Of a DNA stretch of 64,000 bases, positions 44,033-52,207 are shown piece by piece. Each line of letters begins with the position of its first letter. Position 1 is the stretch's first letter. The DNA is from Verrucomicrobiaceae bacterium (lineage in GTDB: Bacteria; Verrucomicrobiota; Verrucomicrobiia; Verrucomicrobiales; Verrucomicrobiaceae), in assembly GCA_027486585.1 (NCBI GenBank), contig JAIXOU010000091.1, forward strand, positions 16,025-80,024, in the 5' to 3' direction. The notes below the pieces were generated by a model, which was not told where the DNA came from, did no database searches, and saw only the letters and a program-made list of their open reading frames with translations. Position numbers and translations under genes: made by a program.

Positions 44033-44239
44033 TCAGACAATGATAGTGCTCGATTTTCTCGAGAAATACCAAGCGCTGTAGGCAATGAGGACAAGACTAG
44101 TCCAACCAGCAATCGAACCCAAAATGCCAATGCCGAGTTCAGCAGTGACAGCCGGTTGAAGACGCGTCCACAACCAGAAACCGCCATCACAAAGAACTGC
44201 GAAGAAGAGAAAGATATAGTGGAAGTGTTTCAGTGACAT
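44033..44239 (-). CDS. Small two-helix membrane protein in the cox cluster
   Basis: The ATG at 44239 opens 68 codons. Two hydrophobic helices (HYIFLFFAVLCDGGFWLW and LGSIAGWTSLVLIAYSAWYF) are joined by a short loop, with a basic C-terminus. The gene is 24 bases after coxD and 36 bases before the next small gene, so it is cotranscribed with the oxidase. I do not recognise a family. A small structural or assembly subunit is an inference from location. Confidence 0.75.
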   Translation of the reverse strand: MSLKHFHYIFLFFAVLCDGGFWLWTRLQPAVTAELGIGILGSIAGWTSLVLIAYSAWYFSRKSSTIIV

Positions 44240-44263
44240 GTTGGATTTAGGGCAAGCTGACGA

Positions 44264-44608
44264 CTATTCCTGAACCTCAACAACAGCAGTTGGATTCTCA
44301 AAGCCTTCATCAATGAGGCCTTCAGAATTGCTGAGGTAGAAGAGAACAAACAAAGCAATGGCAAACGCAGCCGTAAAAGCGAGCACCTTGTAAACCAGAG
44401 CTTTCTCGTGATTTAAATGCATGAAAATTAAAGCAACCAAGGCTGCCTTAATCGTCGCCAAAAACATGCCGACCATCATATTCAAACTATGCGTCGGAAG
44501 CTCCACATACGAGAGACCTACAGTAAGAACGGTGAAAACAGCGAGCACCAAGCCGATCAACTTGATCTTCCGGATGGATTTGTAAATTTCTTCAGGGCTA
44601 TCAGCCAT
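44264..44608 (-). CDS. coxD: Cytochrome c oxidase subunit IV-type protein
   Basis: A 114-residue protein with three membrane helices (LIGLVLAVFTVLTVGLSYVE, MVGMFLATIKAALVALIFMHL, VYKVLAFTAAFAIALFVLFYL). The MHLNHEK motif is characteristic of the COX4_pro / caa3 subunit IV family. It is a non-catalytic subunit of the aa3-type enzyme. It lies directly after coxC. Confidence 0.9.
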   Translation of the reverse strand: MADSPEEIYKSIRKIKLIGLVLAVFTVLTVGLSYVELPTHSLNMMVGMFLATIKAALVALIFMHLNHEKALVYKVLAFTAAFAIALFVLFYLSNSEGLIDEGFENPTAVVEVQE

Positions 44609-44632
44609 AATTAGAGACGGTAGAGGGTGCGA

Positions 44633-46024
44633 TTAAAGGAGATACAAGAGAGGGAAAAGGAAGATCCAGACCAGATCCACGAAATGCCAGAAGAGGCCAC
44701 CGACTTCGACGCGGTTAGCCATATGTTCAGGGTCCTCCCGTAAGCGGCGACCATCGCAGACGAGGAAATAAGTGAGCACCAGTGCGCCTGCGATAACATG
44801 CAGACCATGCAGACCAGTGAGGGTGAAATAGATAGCGTAGTAGCTATTCAACTTCGGCGTGAAGTTAGAGAAGAACTGTACGTCCTTACGCTCCAGTTTC
44901 ACTTCAGGATGATGACCTGCATGAGTTGCGCCATGGTCTTCAGCAGGTGCATGAGCTTCAGATTTGTGAGCGCCGCCTTCTTCGGCATGAGCTTCCGGTG
45001 TGGCAGAGTGGATGTGAACGTAGAAGAGTTTCTTCTGCTGGGTTGCGCTCTTTTTAGGATCACGAGAAGTGCCACCTTTACCGTCATCAAACTCTTTTTT
45101 GAATTCAGCAATGGCTTCGTCGCGCTGATGGATGAAAGCATTCTTCCAAGCCGTGCCAAGGTAATGCTCGTTAAAGGCCAATGACTTCTCTTTGTCAGGC
45201 GTGCCTCGAACATCCAAACCATCAACTTCGAGGGTCATCTTATCGTTGATGATTTTGCCTTCGACTGAAGTTCCATCACGGAAGGTGAACGATTTGGCGT
45301 CAAGGGCGGGACGAGCTAAGAACTTGGACATTGGAACCGAGAAGGTCATCGGTGTCGCAGCAACGAGCTTAATCGTGGTGGAAGGCAGTTCTTTAGGATT
45401 GCTGGCCTTAGCTTTTGCGGCAGTGAGCACTTCTGCTTTAAGGGCAGCAAAGCTCTCTTTGTTCAATTCGATCTCAGCACCCGCTTCCGTTTTGAACTTC
45501 GGTGCCGTTCCTTTGAGGTAAGGCAGCACGTATCCAACAGGATCAGCATCCACAGCGGATGTCTTACCAGAGATCGTCATGCTGAGTTCTTTGACATCAC
45601 CAAATTCAATCTCAAAACCGTGCGGCAAGTGACCTGTGAGAATCGTGCCGTCCGTGAGAGTCACCGAGTAATGCTCAAATTTGGCTTTATACTCAAAGCT
45701 CTTGATGACCATGAAGGTCATGGCACAAGCGATGGTGATGGCCATATAAACTTTGTAGGCTCCGAATTTACGCAGCTTGATGGAGGCCCAAGCAAGTAAC
45801 ACAGTGACGGAAGAACCAATGAGAACCAGTGTATTGATAAATCCAAGGGTCACATTCAATTCATGAACTGGCCATGGATAGTCCGCACCGACGCGCAGGA
45901 AAATGTAGGAAGAGAAAAGGCCACCGAAGAGCATGACCTCAGAGGCGAGGAAAAGCCAGATGCCGACCTTGGCGTTGTACAAGCCCGTATCGGGGCGGGC
46001 GGAGACTGTATAAGGAATGTCCAT
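44633..46024 (-). CDS. coxC: Cytochrome c oxidase subunit III with a large internal insertion
   Basis: The 463-residue protein has N-terminal helices (VGIWLFLASEVMLFGGLFSS, LNVTLGFINTLVLIGSSVTV, VYMAITIACAMTFMVIKSFEY). The C-terminal helices (YYAIYFTLTGLHGLHVIAGA, VGGLFWHFVDLVWIFLFPLL) complete the normal subunit III fold. Usual subunit III is about 200-270 residues. Here about 270 residues (roughly 118-386) are inserted between SFEYKAKFEH and NFTPKLNSYY. The insert is hydrophilic, with TLTDGTILTGHLPHGFEIE and FTFRDGTSVEGKI and a His-rich stretch near its end. It probably lies outside the membrane. Family assignment is secure; the insertion's role is unknown. Confidence 0.92.
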   Translation of the reverse strand: MDIPYTVSARPDTGLYNAKVGIWLFLASEVMLFGGLFSSYIFLRVGADYPWPVHELNVTLGFINTLVLIGSSVTVLLAWASIKLRKFGAYKVYMAITIACAMTFMVIKSFEYKAKFEHYSVTLTDGTILTGHLPHGFEIEFGDVKELSMTISGKTSAVDADPVGYVLPYLKGTAPKFKTEAGAEIELNKESFAALKAEVLTAAKAKASNPKELPSTTIKLVAATPMTFSVPMSKFLARPALDAKSFTFRDGTSVEGKIINDKMTLEVDGLDVRGTPDKEKSLAFNEHYLGTAWKNAFIHQRDEAIAEFKKEFDDGKGGTSRDPKKSATQQKKLFYVHIHSATPEAHAEEGGAHKSEAHAPAEDHGATHAGHHPEVKLERKDVQFFSNFTPKLNSYYAIYFTLTGLHGLHVIAGALVLTYFLVCDGRRLREDPEHMANRVEVGGLFWHFVDLVWIFLFPLLYLL

Positions 46025-46065
46025 GTGGAAAAGTGACGGTTAGCTCAGTTCTCTGGGTTTAAATC

Positions 46066-48015
46066 TCAATGATGAGCGGCAACAACGGGTGCTGGTGCTG
46101 CCGACGGCTCTGCGCGCTTGCCGGGCTCAGATTCCCACTGCGGGAAGAAGTCCTGGTCCATGCCTGGAACGCTATACTCGTAGGGTCCACGAACGACAAC
46201 TGGCTCAAAGTCAAAGTTGCCGTGTGGAGGTGGCGTCGGAGCGGCCCACTCCAGAGTCGTTGCGCCCCAAGGATTGTCGTTTTCGACCTTCTTACCACCT
46301 TTGATGCTGAGGAAGAAATTCAAAATGAAAGGAACCTGACCCAGAGCCAGAACGAATGCCCCAACAGACATGAGAACATTGAGACCCAAAAGGTTGTTCG
46401 GGACATCCATGCCAAAAAGACCAAAGAAGCCTGAGTTCAGTTCAGTAAACCAGTTGGAGGCACTCGAAGTCTGCTCAAAGTATTTACCACCATCATACCA
46501 ACGGCGATGGAAGCCGCCCATGCCCTGAATGAACATCGGCGCAAAGATCATGTTCATGCCAAGCAATGAAGGCCAGAAATGAAGTTTACCCAGGAAGTCA
46601 TTCATGATGCGACCAGTTGCTTTTGGATACCAATGATAAACACCAGCAAACAGACCAAAGATCGTACCAGGAGCCACCACATAATGGAAGTGACCAATCA
46701 CGTAGTAGGTATCATGCAGAGCAAGGTCGATGAAAGTGAAGGCCAAAGGTAAACCCGTGAGACCACCAATCCCAAACATCGGCAAGAATGCAGAAGCGAA
46801 CAACATCTGAGGCGTAAACCGGATGGAACCACCCCAGAGAGAAATCATCAAACCCGTAAGTAGAATCACGGAAGGAACCGAGATCAGAACGGTGGTGATC
46901 TGGAAATAAGTGGACATCATGGTGCCCATGCCAGTCAGATACATATGATGAGCCCAGACGAGGAAGCTGAGGAAACCGAGAGTCAATGCAGCATAAACCA
47001 TGGCTTTGTAGCCCCACAGAGGACGGCGCGTATTGGCAGGAATGACTTCTGTCAGGATGGCGAAGGCTGGAAGGATCAAAACATACACCTCAGGGTGAGC
47101 CAAGAACCAGAACAAGTGCTGATAAAGTAGCGGACTACCACCACCAGCAATATCGAGATGCTGGCCACCTTCCATCAGGCCAGTCGGCAAGAAGAAGCTA
47201 GCACCAAACACACGATCCATAAGCTGCAACAAGGCCGCGACTTCAAGAGGAGGGAAAGCCAAGAGAAGCAAGAAAGAAACAATAAACATCGCCCAGCAGA
47301 AAAATGGCATGCGCATCCAGGTCATCCCCTTGGCCCGAAGATTGATGACGGTCGTAATGACGTTCACCGAGCCTAGAAGCGAGGCAGAAATATTGAAGAC
47401 CATGGCGAGCAACCACCAAGTGTGCCCGTGCATCCATACATTGGTCACAGCCAGACCTGTCGTTGAAGCCAGCGGCGAATACATCGTCCAACCGGTTTGA
47501 ACGGAACCTGTTCCGAGGAAGAAACTAGCGAACATCATGACGCCGCTGATAAAGAAAAGCCAGTAACTCCACATGTTGAGACGCGGGAAAGCCATATCAA
47601 TGGTGCCTATTTGAAGCGGCATGACAAAATTCACAAATCCAGCAAAACCAAGTGGCACGATACCCAGGAACACCATGATCGTTCCGTGCATAGCGCCGAG
47701 CATGTTGTAAAGCTCACCATTGACGACACCACCAGGAGCCCAGCGCCCAATCATTTCCTGGAACAAATCACCAATGATAGGAAGGCTGGTGACAAAACCG
47801 AATCCTGGAATTGGCTGACCTGGGTAAGCGATACTCCAGCGCATGAGCATCATCAGGAAAAAGCCGAGAAGAAGGAAAAGCAGACCACTGACTGCGTACT
47901 GAATACCGATGACCTTGTGATCGGTGGACCAAATATACTTCTTTATGAAGCTCAGTTCATGGTGGTCATGGCCGTGATCGTGGGAGTGATCGTGAGTAGT
48001 TGCAGCAGCGCTCAT
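46066..48015 (-). CDS. coxA: Cytochrome c oxidase subunit I (aa3-type)
   Basis: A 649-residue catalytic subunit with about 12-14 helices. Metal ligands are complete. The low-spin heme His is in AMHGTIMVFLG. The CuB His and cross-linked Tyr are in FLAHPEVYVLILPAF, and the CuB pair in VWAHHMYLTGM. The heme a3/heme a pair is in YYVIGHFHYVVAPG. HPEVY places it in the A family of heme-copper oxidases. A His-rich N-terminus (HDHSHDHGHDHHE) precedes the first helix and a Pro/Ala-rich tail ends the protein. It reduces oxygen to water and pumps protons. Confidence 0.97.
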   Translation of the reverse strand: MSAAATTHDHSHDHGHDHHELSFIKKYIWSTDHKVIGIQYAVSGLLFLLLGFFLMMLMRWSIAYPGQPIPGFGFVTSLPIIGDLFQEMIGRWAPGGVVNGELYNMLGAMHGTIMVFLGIVPLGFAGFVNFVMPLQIGTIDMAFPRLNMWSYWLFFISGVMMFASFFLGTGSVQTGWTMYSPLASTTGLAVTNVWMHGHTWWLLAMVFNISASLLGSVNVITTVINLRAKGMTWMRMPFFCWAMFIVSFLLLLAFPPLEVAALLQLMDRVFGASFFLPTGLMEGGQHLDIAGGGSPLLYQHLFWFLAHPEVYVLILPAFAILTEVIPANTRRPLWGYKAMVYAALTLGFLSFLVWAHHMYLTGMGTMMSTYFQITTVLISVPSVILLTGLMISLWGGSIRFTPQMLFASAFLPMFGIGGLTGLPLAFTFIDLALHDTYYVIGHFHYVVAPGTIFGLFAGVYHWYPKATGRIMNDFLGKLHFWPSLLGMNMIFAPMFIQGMGGFHRRWYDGGKYFEQTSSASNWFTELNSGFFGLFGMDVPNNLLGLNVLMSVGAFVLALGQVPFILNFFLSIKGGKKVENDNPWGATTLEWAAPTPPPHGNFDFEPVVVRGPYEYSVPGMDQDFFPQWESEPGKRAEPSAAPAPVVAAHH

Positions 48016-48081
48016 AGCTAGTAGGAAATAAGAATTTAAAGGTAAAAGCCAAGAGGCTACGAATTGTCTAAATTAAGCGGA

Positions 48082-48891
48082 TCAAAGATTGAATGAATTT
48101 TTGAGATCAAAGAAAAAATCAGCCCTGCCCTGTCCATTCTGAATGGTGACAGTTTGGGTTAACGTCTGAGAAAACATCGGATGCCAAGCTGAGACCTCAT
48201 AAACACCATCAGCAAGTCCATGATTTAAAACATAAACGCCATCTTTGGACGTTGCCACGGCATGAACTCCGTCGTGGACATAAACCCAAGCTCGCATCCA
48301 ACGATGCACATCACATTCAAGCCGGTAAATGCCAGGCTGGTCAAAGCTATGCAGATTCTCATCGCCACGAGCAGGCTGCGCCAAATTCAAAAGATTTTCA
48401 CCCGCCCTACTACTGCCTTCTTGATGACGAACGATGCGGATATTGTGGAAGGTCATGTCACCGTTATGAAGACGCAGCGTCTGCCCTGGCTGAACAACCG
48501 TCATGAATGGCTGAAATTCACAGTTTTTTTGATCGATGAACGGAGACACTTTGGCCGCGCTAGCAGAGCGTGCTGTCTGACGAACACTGATCACCACATC
48601 CGCTAATCCGCCTTCTTCAGAAATCTTCCAACTTGGATTGATGATCGCGCCATGACCCGAACAAAGAGGATTTTGACCTACATCAATCACCTTTCCCATG
48701 GATGCTGGCTTGCCACCGGTCAGAGTCACCTTGCCTGTAAGACTTTGCTTTTCGGCAATATCAATTGCAGGAGAAAGACTGGTTTGAGAAGCTTCAGGCA
48801 CTTTGCCACAAGCAGTGACTGTGTGCAGCACAATCATAGCGAAGGCCACCAAAGGCACCTTGCTAGAAATGGACTGCGTCATGTAAGTCAT
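48082..48891 (-). CDS. Cupredoxin-like lipoprotein in the respiratory block
   Basis: A 269-residue protein with a lipoprotein signal (VLHTVTACGK; Cys28 as lipidation site). A plastocyanin-like domain follows. Candidate type-1 copper ligands are His149 (DMTFHNIR), Cys193, His196 and Met199 in LECDVHRWM, matching the H...C-x2-H-x2-M pattern. The C-terminal 60 residues look like a carboxypeptidase-regulatory beta-sandwich (DGVYEVSAWHP). Similar proteins are annotated as methylamine-utilisation-like. Placed between a cytochrome c and coxA, it may carry electrons or copper. That role is inference. Confidence 0.8.
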   Translation of the reverse strand: MTYMTQSISSKVPLVAFAMIVLHTVTACGKVPEASQTSLSPAIDIAEKQSLTGKVTLTGGKPASMGKVIDVGQNPLCSGHGAIINPSWKISEEGGLADVVISVRQTARSASAAKVSPFIDQKNCEFQPFMTVVQPGQTLRLHNGDMTFHNIRIVRHQEGSSRAGENLLNLAQPARGDENLHSFDQPGIYRLECDVHRWMRAWVYVHDGVHAVATSKDGVYVLNHGLADGVYEVSAWHPMFSQTLTQTVTIQNGQGRADFFFDLKNSFNL

Positions 48892-48903
48892 GGTTTTCTT
48901 CGA

Positions 48904-49626
48904 TCACTTAGCAGCGGGCGCTGCCGTGGCACCAGGCCCAGCGGGAATGACGCCCTCAACATTAGCCTTAGCGAAAGATTCAAGTTCAGCCATGGTCCAC
49001 TGAGAGGCACGCTTTTCCGTAGAGCGAACTTTCTCGACCATTTCCTTGGTGATCATCGGAGCTTCATTGCCCCAACTATTTCGAATAAAAGTCAGCACAT
49101 TGGCCAAATCACCAGCGGACATGGCAGCACCAAAACCCTGCATACCACCGGGTGTATTGTAGCCTTGGCCTTTCACGGTGATTGCACCGACAAGACCATG
49201 CTGGACGACGCGAATCAGACGCTCCGTTCCGCCTAAAACCCACTCAGAGCCAGCAAGAGGCGGGAATTGGCCGGGGAGACCTAGACCATTGCCCTGATGG
49301 CAACCACCGCAAACGGCATAACCACCAGCACCTTTTTTCAGCGCAGTTTGAAAGGGGTCCAAGGCTGCAGCACCTGCACCGCCACCGGGACGAGGATCGA
49401 CACCTACTTCATAGTTGAAAGCTGTGCTAATTCCGAAATCTTGCTTGCCACTTACGGCACTGAACTGTCCACCAGCAATGACTGCAACGACCATGCCAAG
49501 AAACATGACCAGCATGGATGCAGGTTCGCGGCCAGCTTGAAGGTCTTCCTTCTCACGCGTCACGGCAGAGTGAAGACGATCTAGGTCTGTGCTATCGGGT
49601 TGAAAACTATTGGAGGGTGCGCTCAT
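48904..49626 (-). CDS. Membrane-anchored c-type cytochrome
   Basis: A 240-residue protein with one N-terminal membrane helix (LVMFLGMVVAVIAGGQFSAV) and a class I cytochrome c domain. The heme motif is CGGCH (106-110), followed by FPPLAGSEW, a likely axial Met in GGMQGFGAAMS, and DLANVLTFIRNSWGN. It has one heme. Position between the CcoO-like gene and coxA suggests it passes electrons from the quinol-oxidising complex to CoxB. The Ala/Pro-rich C-terminus is low complexity. Confidence 0.92.
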   Translation of the reverse strand: MSAPSNSFQPDSTDLDRLHSAVTREKEDLQAGREPASMLVMFLGMVVAVIAGGQFSAVSGKQDFGISTAFNYEVGVDPRPGGGAGAAALDPFQTALKKGAGGYAVCGGCHQGNGLGLPGQFPPLAGSEWVLGGTERLIRVVQHGLVGAITVKGQGYNTPGGMQGFGAAMSAGDLANVLTFIRNSWGNEAPMITKEMVEKVRSTEKRASQWTMAELESFAKANVEGVIPAGPGATAAPAAK

Positions 49627-49638
49627 GAATGGTGGGCG

Positions 49639-50307
49639 TTACTTCTTTGCAGCGGCAGCGGTGATGCCTGGAATGGGATTGTCTTTCTTGAGTGAGAGCA
49701 AGTAATCAACCAAGGCCTCAGCCTCTGGCGTTGGAACCACTTCATAGCCAGCTTCAGGAGCGAACGGCTTGGAAAGCTTGAGCGCTAAATCCGACTTGGG
49801 ACCTTGGGCTAGGCGAACATCATAGAGATTCTTGAATGCTGGCATGTTCGACCAATCGTGACGTTGGCGTGGAGCATAAAGCATGAGATGCATCTCCTGA
49901 CGAGATGGTGCACGCCAACCGTAGTTTGCCAAATCTGGACCCAAACGTTGAACACCCAAGAAAGCATAAGGCTCACCAAGATAATCCAAGAGCGTATTGG
50001 AACGGACCGGAACTGCGGGACGAGCTTCTTGATCTTGGCCCCATCCTTTGTGCCAGCCGTCCATGGAAAGCTGCGTCGGACGAATCATTTGAGTATGGCA
50101 CTGAGCACAACCTTCGCGGGCATAGGTCAATTGACCTTGGCGATTGATTGGCGCAGGTGGATAATACCCATCGACACCGTCGGCGTCTTTATCATAAGCA
50201 ACTGGCGTCAAAGCCTGATACTTAATGGCAGGTATGATGATCAGGCAAAGCCACGGGAGACCGAAGCTAGCGGTGAGTGCGAGGATAAACGTGCGGAAGT
50301 TGCTCAT
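49639..50307 (-). CDS. CcoO/FixO-like monoheme cytochrome c (cbb3 subunit II type)
   Basis: A 222-residue protein with one N-terminal membrane helix and a cytochrome c domain of the CcoO family. It has EGCAQCHTQMIRP (heme motif C67-x2-C70-H71), LGVQRLGPDLANYGWR and the axial-ligand region SNMPAF. In cbb3 oxidases it relays electrons to CcoN. Its start overlaps the CcoN-like stop by 4 bases. No ccoP or ccoQ gene is in the window, and the partner CcoN-like protein lacks catalytic residues, so its real acceptor is uncertain. Confidence 0.9.
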   Translation of the reverse strand: MSNFRTFILALTASFGLPWLCLIIIPAIKYQALTPVAYDKDADGVDGYYPPAPINRQGQLTYAREGCAQCHTQMIRPTQLSMDGWHKGWGQDQEARPAVPVRSNTLLDYLGEPYAFLGVQRLGPDLANYGWRAPSRQEMHLMLYAPRQRHDWSNMPAFKNLYDVRLAQGPKSDLALKLSKPFAPEAGYEVVPTPEAEALVDYLLSLKKDNPIPGITAAAAKK

Positions 50308-51791
50308 GCGTGTGCTCCGTGCGGAAGAGGTGATTCGTCATGACCATGATGCAGAAGCGTAGGTGCCGAACTGCGACGACCGAGACCGGCCACCATGAGT
50401 ATGAGATGAACTAAAAACCAAATATTCGACCAAGTAATCAAACCCCAGGCAACGGCACGAGCAATGATATAGGGTTGGGTGTTCATGACCAGCTGATAGA
50501 AATCCTGGTCCCACATTTCAGGATGATTCAGATCACCGCCCTGCTGAATACCTGCCACAAGGCTGGTGATAACGACTGTAGTGATACCATAGGTCGAGAA
50601 CCAAAAGTGATTGCGAATCAAGCGAACTGATAGCCATTCACAACCCGTCAAACGGGGCACAATATAGTAGATAGCCCCAAAAATACTCATGCTGAAGAAG
50701 CCATACACAGAGACAATTTGGAAACCATACCAAGCATTCGTAAACTGTAGGGTCGGGCCAGTGGTGAAGTTGGAAATCAAAGCTAGGATCACTCCTGAAA
50801 TCGGATAGAATAGAGCTCCCAAGAAGGTAAAGCGTAGCGTTGGGCTAGAGGCAACGAGGCTGTGCTTACCGAGAGTTGTCAGATGATGATTCAGACCTAC
50901 AACACCCACTGGCACAAGCAATAAAACGGCAGTCAAAGAACCAATCGCAGGCATCCATGCCTGAAGCGGACCACCCATGTAATGCTGCATGCCTGTCCAA
51001 CCACCGAGGCATGCCAAGGCCCAGAATCCCATTTGAGCGAGCTGGGAGCTAGCGATCGGCTGACCCGTAATTTTCGGAATGAAATAATAAGCCGAACCAA
51101 TGGCCACAGGTGCAAAGAACAAGAGGATCACACCGTGAACATACCAAGCGTTGATACCAGCTCCTAAAGCACCCAATCCTGGAAGGCAATGAAGAGCGAC
51201 ATTAGCGGTCACAAAGATCCAGGGGAACCAGAAGCAGGCACCCAAAATGTACCAAGTGCTGACCATGAATCCCTCAGGACGGAACGCACGAGCGAACATT
51301 GTCGTCATCGGCCAGGCAAAGCAAAGGAAAGCGGCTAGCATGATCGGCCAGACCCACTTCGGCATTTCCAACCACTCGATCGAAGTGCTGCCACCAAAGA
51401 GAATGCTCAGAAGCCCAAGTGTCACAGCGATATTCCAAAAGACACCCGCGACATAAAGTACGCTCTTACCGCTCTTCAGTTCCTGACCAGAACGGCGAGC
51501 CATGATCCAGAGCATAACACCAAGACCAGCCTGAACGCCCCAACCATAAACGAGAGCGTTCAAATGTGTTGGTTGCAGACGACCGTATTGGAGAACAGGG
51601 CAGTCACCCAAGAAAGACGGGGCGAAGAGCTTCAGGGCGGCTAGCACACCAAGAATGGTAGAAGCCATCAGCCAGAAAGCACCGTTGAGGAAGAGAAACA
51701 GTACTGGTCCCTTGACCGATTTATCAATCGCCGCGCGGCGAAGATTGTCAGCCTGAAGGTCAGTATCTGCGGATGAGGAGGTCGTCTGCAT
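50304..51791 (-). CDS. CcoN-like protein lacking several catalytic residues
   Basis: A 495-residue integral membrane protein with about 12-14 helices and clear CcoN similarity. His76 (LQPTHLNALVYGWG) matches the low-spin heme His, and His219 (AWYVHGVILLFF) matches a CuB His. The later ligand regions differ. The segment that carries the cross-linking Tyr and the CuB His-His in real cbb3 enzymes reads FWALACLGGWTGMQHYMGG, with a single His. The H-x-H heme pair region (NAWYGFQIVSVYGFFSMS) has no His. It therefore probably cannot bind the high-spin heme and reduce oxygen. It may be a structural or electron-transfer partner of CcoO and ACIII. Confidence 0.85.
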   Translation of the reverse strand: MQTTSSSADTDLQADNLRRAAIDKSVKGPVLFLFLNGAFWLMASTILGVLAALKLFAPSFLGDCPVLQYGRLQPTHLNALVYGWGVQAGLGVMLWIMARRSGQELKSGKSVLYVAGVFWNIAVTLGLLSILFGGSTSIEWLEMPKWVWPIMLAAFLCFAWPMTTMFARAFRPEGFMVSTWYILGACFWFPWIFVTANVALHCLPGLGALGAGINAWYVHGVILLFFAPVAIGSAYYFIPKITGQPIASSQLAQMGFWALACLGGWTGMQHYMGGPLQAWMPAIGSLTAVLLLVPVGVVGLNHHLTTLGKHSLVASSPTLRFTFLGALFYPISGVILALISNFTTGPTLQFTNAWYGFQIVSVYGFFSMSIFGAIYYIVPRLTGCEWLSVRLIRNHFWFSTYGITTVVITSLVAGIQQGGDLNHPEMWDQDFYQLVMNTQPYIIARAVAWGLITWSNIWFLVHLILMVAGLGRRSSAPTLLHHGHDESPLPHGAHA

Positions 51792-51809
51792 CTTGGGGAA
51801 AGTCGGCCG

Positions 51810-52199
51810 TTATTTGGTGGCTGGGCTTGCCGTTGCTGGCGCAGCAGCAGGAGCCGGTGTGGTTGCCGCAGGCACCGCAGCCTGCTTGATTTGAGTTGGG
51901 GAGCCTGGCACCACTTGCGTGCTGGTTGATGGCTTGCGGGAACTAAGAACGGTCAGAGTTTTGTCAAAAATAACAGACTTCTTGGCGGCGTCACTCAAGC
52001 CCATTTTAGCAATCAATTCGGATTGAGCCTTGACGATTTCAGCCGTGTTGGCCGTGCGCTCAGGAGCTCGTGGGTCCTCAGCACCAGGCTTGGCGGCCAG
52101 AGTCTGAATGATCAAAAAGAGCACCGCAAAGCTTGCAAATGCCGCCAGCACCCAGAAGAAACTGGAGCCAGATTTAGAATGAATCGCAGGAGGAGACAT
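51810..52199 (-). CDS. Small single-helix membrane protein between actF and the CcoN-like gene
   Basis: A 129-residue protein with a short polar N-terminus, one membrane helix (SFFWVLAAFASFAVLFLIIQ), a predicted extracytoplasmic helix rich in Glu/Lys, and an Ala/Pro/Thr-rich tail. No known family is recognised. It is 9 bases after actF and 19 bases before the CcoN-like gene, so it is part of the operon. A small single-helix ACIII subunit comparable to ActG is possible but unproven. Confidence 0.75.
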   Translation of the reverse strand: MSPPAIHSKSGSSFFWVLAAFASFAVLFLIIQTLAAKPGAEDPRAPERTANTAEIVKAQSELIAKMGLSDAAKKSVIFDKTLTVLSSRKPSTSTQVVPGSPTQIKQAAVPAATTPAPAAAPATASPATK

Positions 52200-52207
52200 G
52201 GTGAAAA

